A DNA stretch of 64,000 nucleotides from CAVWSM01 sp963799425 (GTDB taxonomy: Bacteria > Actinomycetota > Actinomycetes > Jiangellales > Jiangellaceae): the NCBI GenBank assembly GCA_963799425.1, contig CAWCXA010000007.1, positions 124,001 to 188,000 of the forward strand, given 5' to 3'. Below are positions 63,292 to 64,000 of the stretch, in pieces. The notes below the pieces were generated by a model, which saw only the letters and a list, made by a program, of their open reading frames with translations, ran no database searches and was not told the origin of the DNA. Position numbers and translations under genes: made by a program. Each line of letters starts with the position of its first letter. Positions within the stretch are counted from its first letter, which is position 1.

Positions 63292-63328
63292 GAGAGACCC
63301 TCTCCATGCTCGATGGAGAAGGCCTCTC
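63292..63328 (+). terminator. Hairpin of repeat unit 1
   Basis: Arms 63292-63307 and 63313-63328 pair over 16 bp with two mismatches and a 5-nt loop. The same hairpin, with only one mismatch, recurs at 63734-63772. Confidence 0.65.
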
Positions 63329-63733
63329 GTGTGCCCGCCTGTTCCATGCCTCCGATCGCTCGGTGCCCGGTTGGCGAGCCCATCGTCGGTCTCGGTCACA
63401 CGTGCGGCTCAGTCTCCCGAACCACGGGGCCTCGGAGCGGGCTCCTCGGCGGCGGGTGTGATGCCGTCCTGGCGATGTGAATGCGTTTCTAGTCTCGAAT
63501 TCGAGCACCTGCAAGCCCTATTGCCAAACTCTGTCGAGATTCTTTTCCTGTCCCCAGGATATCCACCGGGAATTGTCTTCTTCCCCAACCGGGCAGCGAG
63601 TTGTCCACGGGATTTCCACTGCGCTGTCCACCACGCGCTGGCGCGGCAATGTGCAAGCAGCTGCCCTCGTGATCCCGCGCACAGCCACGGCGTGGCGTAC
63701 GTGGATCCGTCGCCGGGCCGGGCATACTAATGG

Positions 63734-63772
63734 GAGAGGCCCCCTCCATGTATGAGATGGAGGAGGCCTCTC
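63734..63772 (+). terminator. Hairpin of repeat unit 2
   Basis: Arms 63734-63749 and 63757-63772 pair over 16 bp with one mismatch and a 7-nt loop; sequence closely resembles the hairpin at 63292-63328. Confidence 0.65.
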
Positions 63773-64000
63773 AACTCAACTAGTCCTGCAGTCTCCGATT
63801 GCTCGGTGCTCGGGCTAGCGAGTCCGTGACCGCCGCCGGCGCCTCATGAATGACTCCGGTTTCCCGGTGCCACCTGCTCTGAACCGAAGCCCTGAGCGAG
63901 TTGCCATTGTTGGTCACGTGAGTGGATTTCTAGTCGACGCAGAACACCTGCGCAAGAGGTTCCAGCGAGATTCTCAAGATTTCTTTTTATCCACTGGGAT

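Larger units (their letters stand above)
63292..64000. repeat. Diverged tandem repeat, period about 442 bp (second copy cut by window end)
   Basis: Three landmarks recur in order at matching distances: the 16-bp hairpin (63292 and 63734), CTCCGATYGCTCGGTGC (63350 and 63793) and TTTCTAGTC followed by CACCTGC and GAGATTCT (about 63486 and 63927). Overall identity is partial. No convincing protein is encoded, and no gene is seen from 63233 on. It could be paired intergenic flanks of a lost gene, such as the non-coding borders of repeated HNH/DUF222 genes (inference). Confidence 0.5.

Overview
This 64 kb window is chromosomal DNA from a high-GC actinobacterium. Coding density is high, GTG and TTG starts are common, and many gene ends overlap as ATGA or GTGA. 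Several neighbourhoods are actinobacterial: ponA/metallophosphoesterase, ffs-dnaX-ybaB-recR, ask with an internal beta start followed by asd, tadA with two 'TadA-associated' proteins, and glgA-glgC. An M6 (immune-inhibitor-A type) protease and the overall gene content point to Propionibacteriales (Nocardioidaceae-like). That placement is an inference; no 16S gene is present.

Layout. 0-3.5 kb: the 3' end of a PASTA penicillin-binding protein, an HTH/Clp_N pair behind a striking double-palindrome promoter, a YqeY-like protein, a metallophosphoesterase and tRNA-Pro(CGG). 3.6-8 kb: asd and ask, then an ABC exporter whose permease gene carries a frameshift. 8-12 kb: DUF5063, recR, ybaB, dnaX and the small SRP RNA. 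12-17 kb: a three-subunit molybdenum hydroxylase (FAD subunit frameshifted), a divergent XRE regulator, a methyltransferase fragment and tRNA-Ser(GGA). 17-24.5 kb: a HerA-like ATPase, a VapB-like protein with a LytR_C protein, a CPA-type antiporter, tRNA-Ser(CGA), tadA and its two associated proteins, and upp. 24.5-33 kb: AraC/DUF1772, a lipoprotein, the three-gene proton-translocating transhydrogenase, and two M6 protease remnants (one nearly complete but carrying about ten frameshifts). 33-41 kb: a second lipoprotein, a SnoaL-like protein, a Ddn-like protein, glgA-glgC, LuxR/FMO, and GNAT/PIG-L/RidA. 41-48 kb: a vWA/AAA pair, an HtrA-like protease, a GT4 glycosyltransferase and an M15 lipoprotein. 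48.5-52 kb: soxR, a YdeP-type molybdoenzyme and fdhD. 52-58.6 kb: a slipin, a SIRT4-like sirtuin translationally coupled to a lipoate-protein ligase, a DMT transporter, a UbiA prenyltransferase, a MerB-like protein and an AlkZ-like protein. 58.6-64 kb: a large secreted subtilase, ChrA, and a diverged tandem repeat of about 442 bp.

The most interesting points are the SIRT4-like sirtuin/lipoate ligase operon, a possible lipoylation writing/erasing pair; the twin 16-bp palindromes that sit exactly on the -35 and -10 of the HTH/Clp_N promoter; the soxR-ydeP-fdhD cluster behind a SoxR-box-like site; and a recurrent leaderless-promoter signature, TANNNT placed 6 or 7 nt before the start codon, found at eleven genes. 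At least four genes carry apparent single-base indels. These could be real decay or assembly errors and should be checked in reads before being interpreted.
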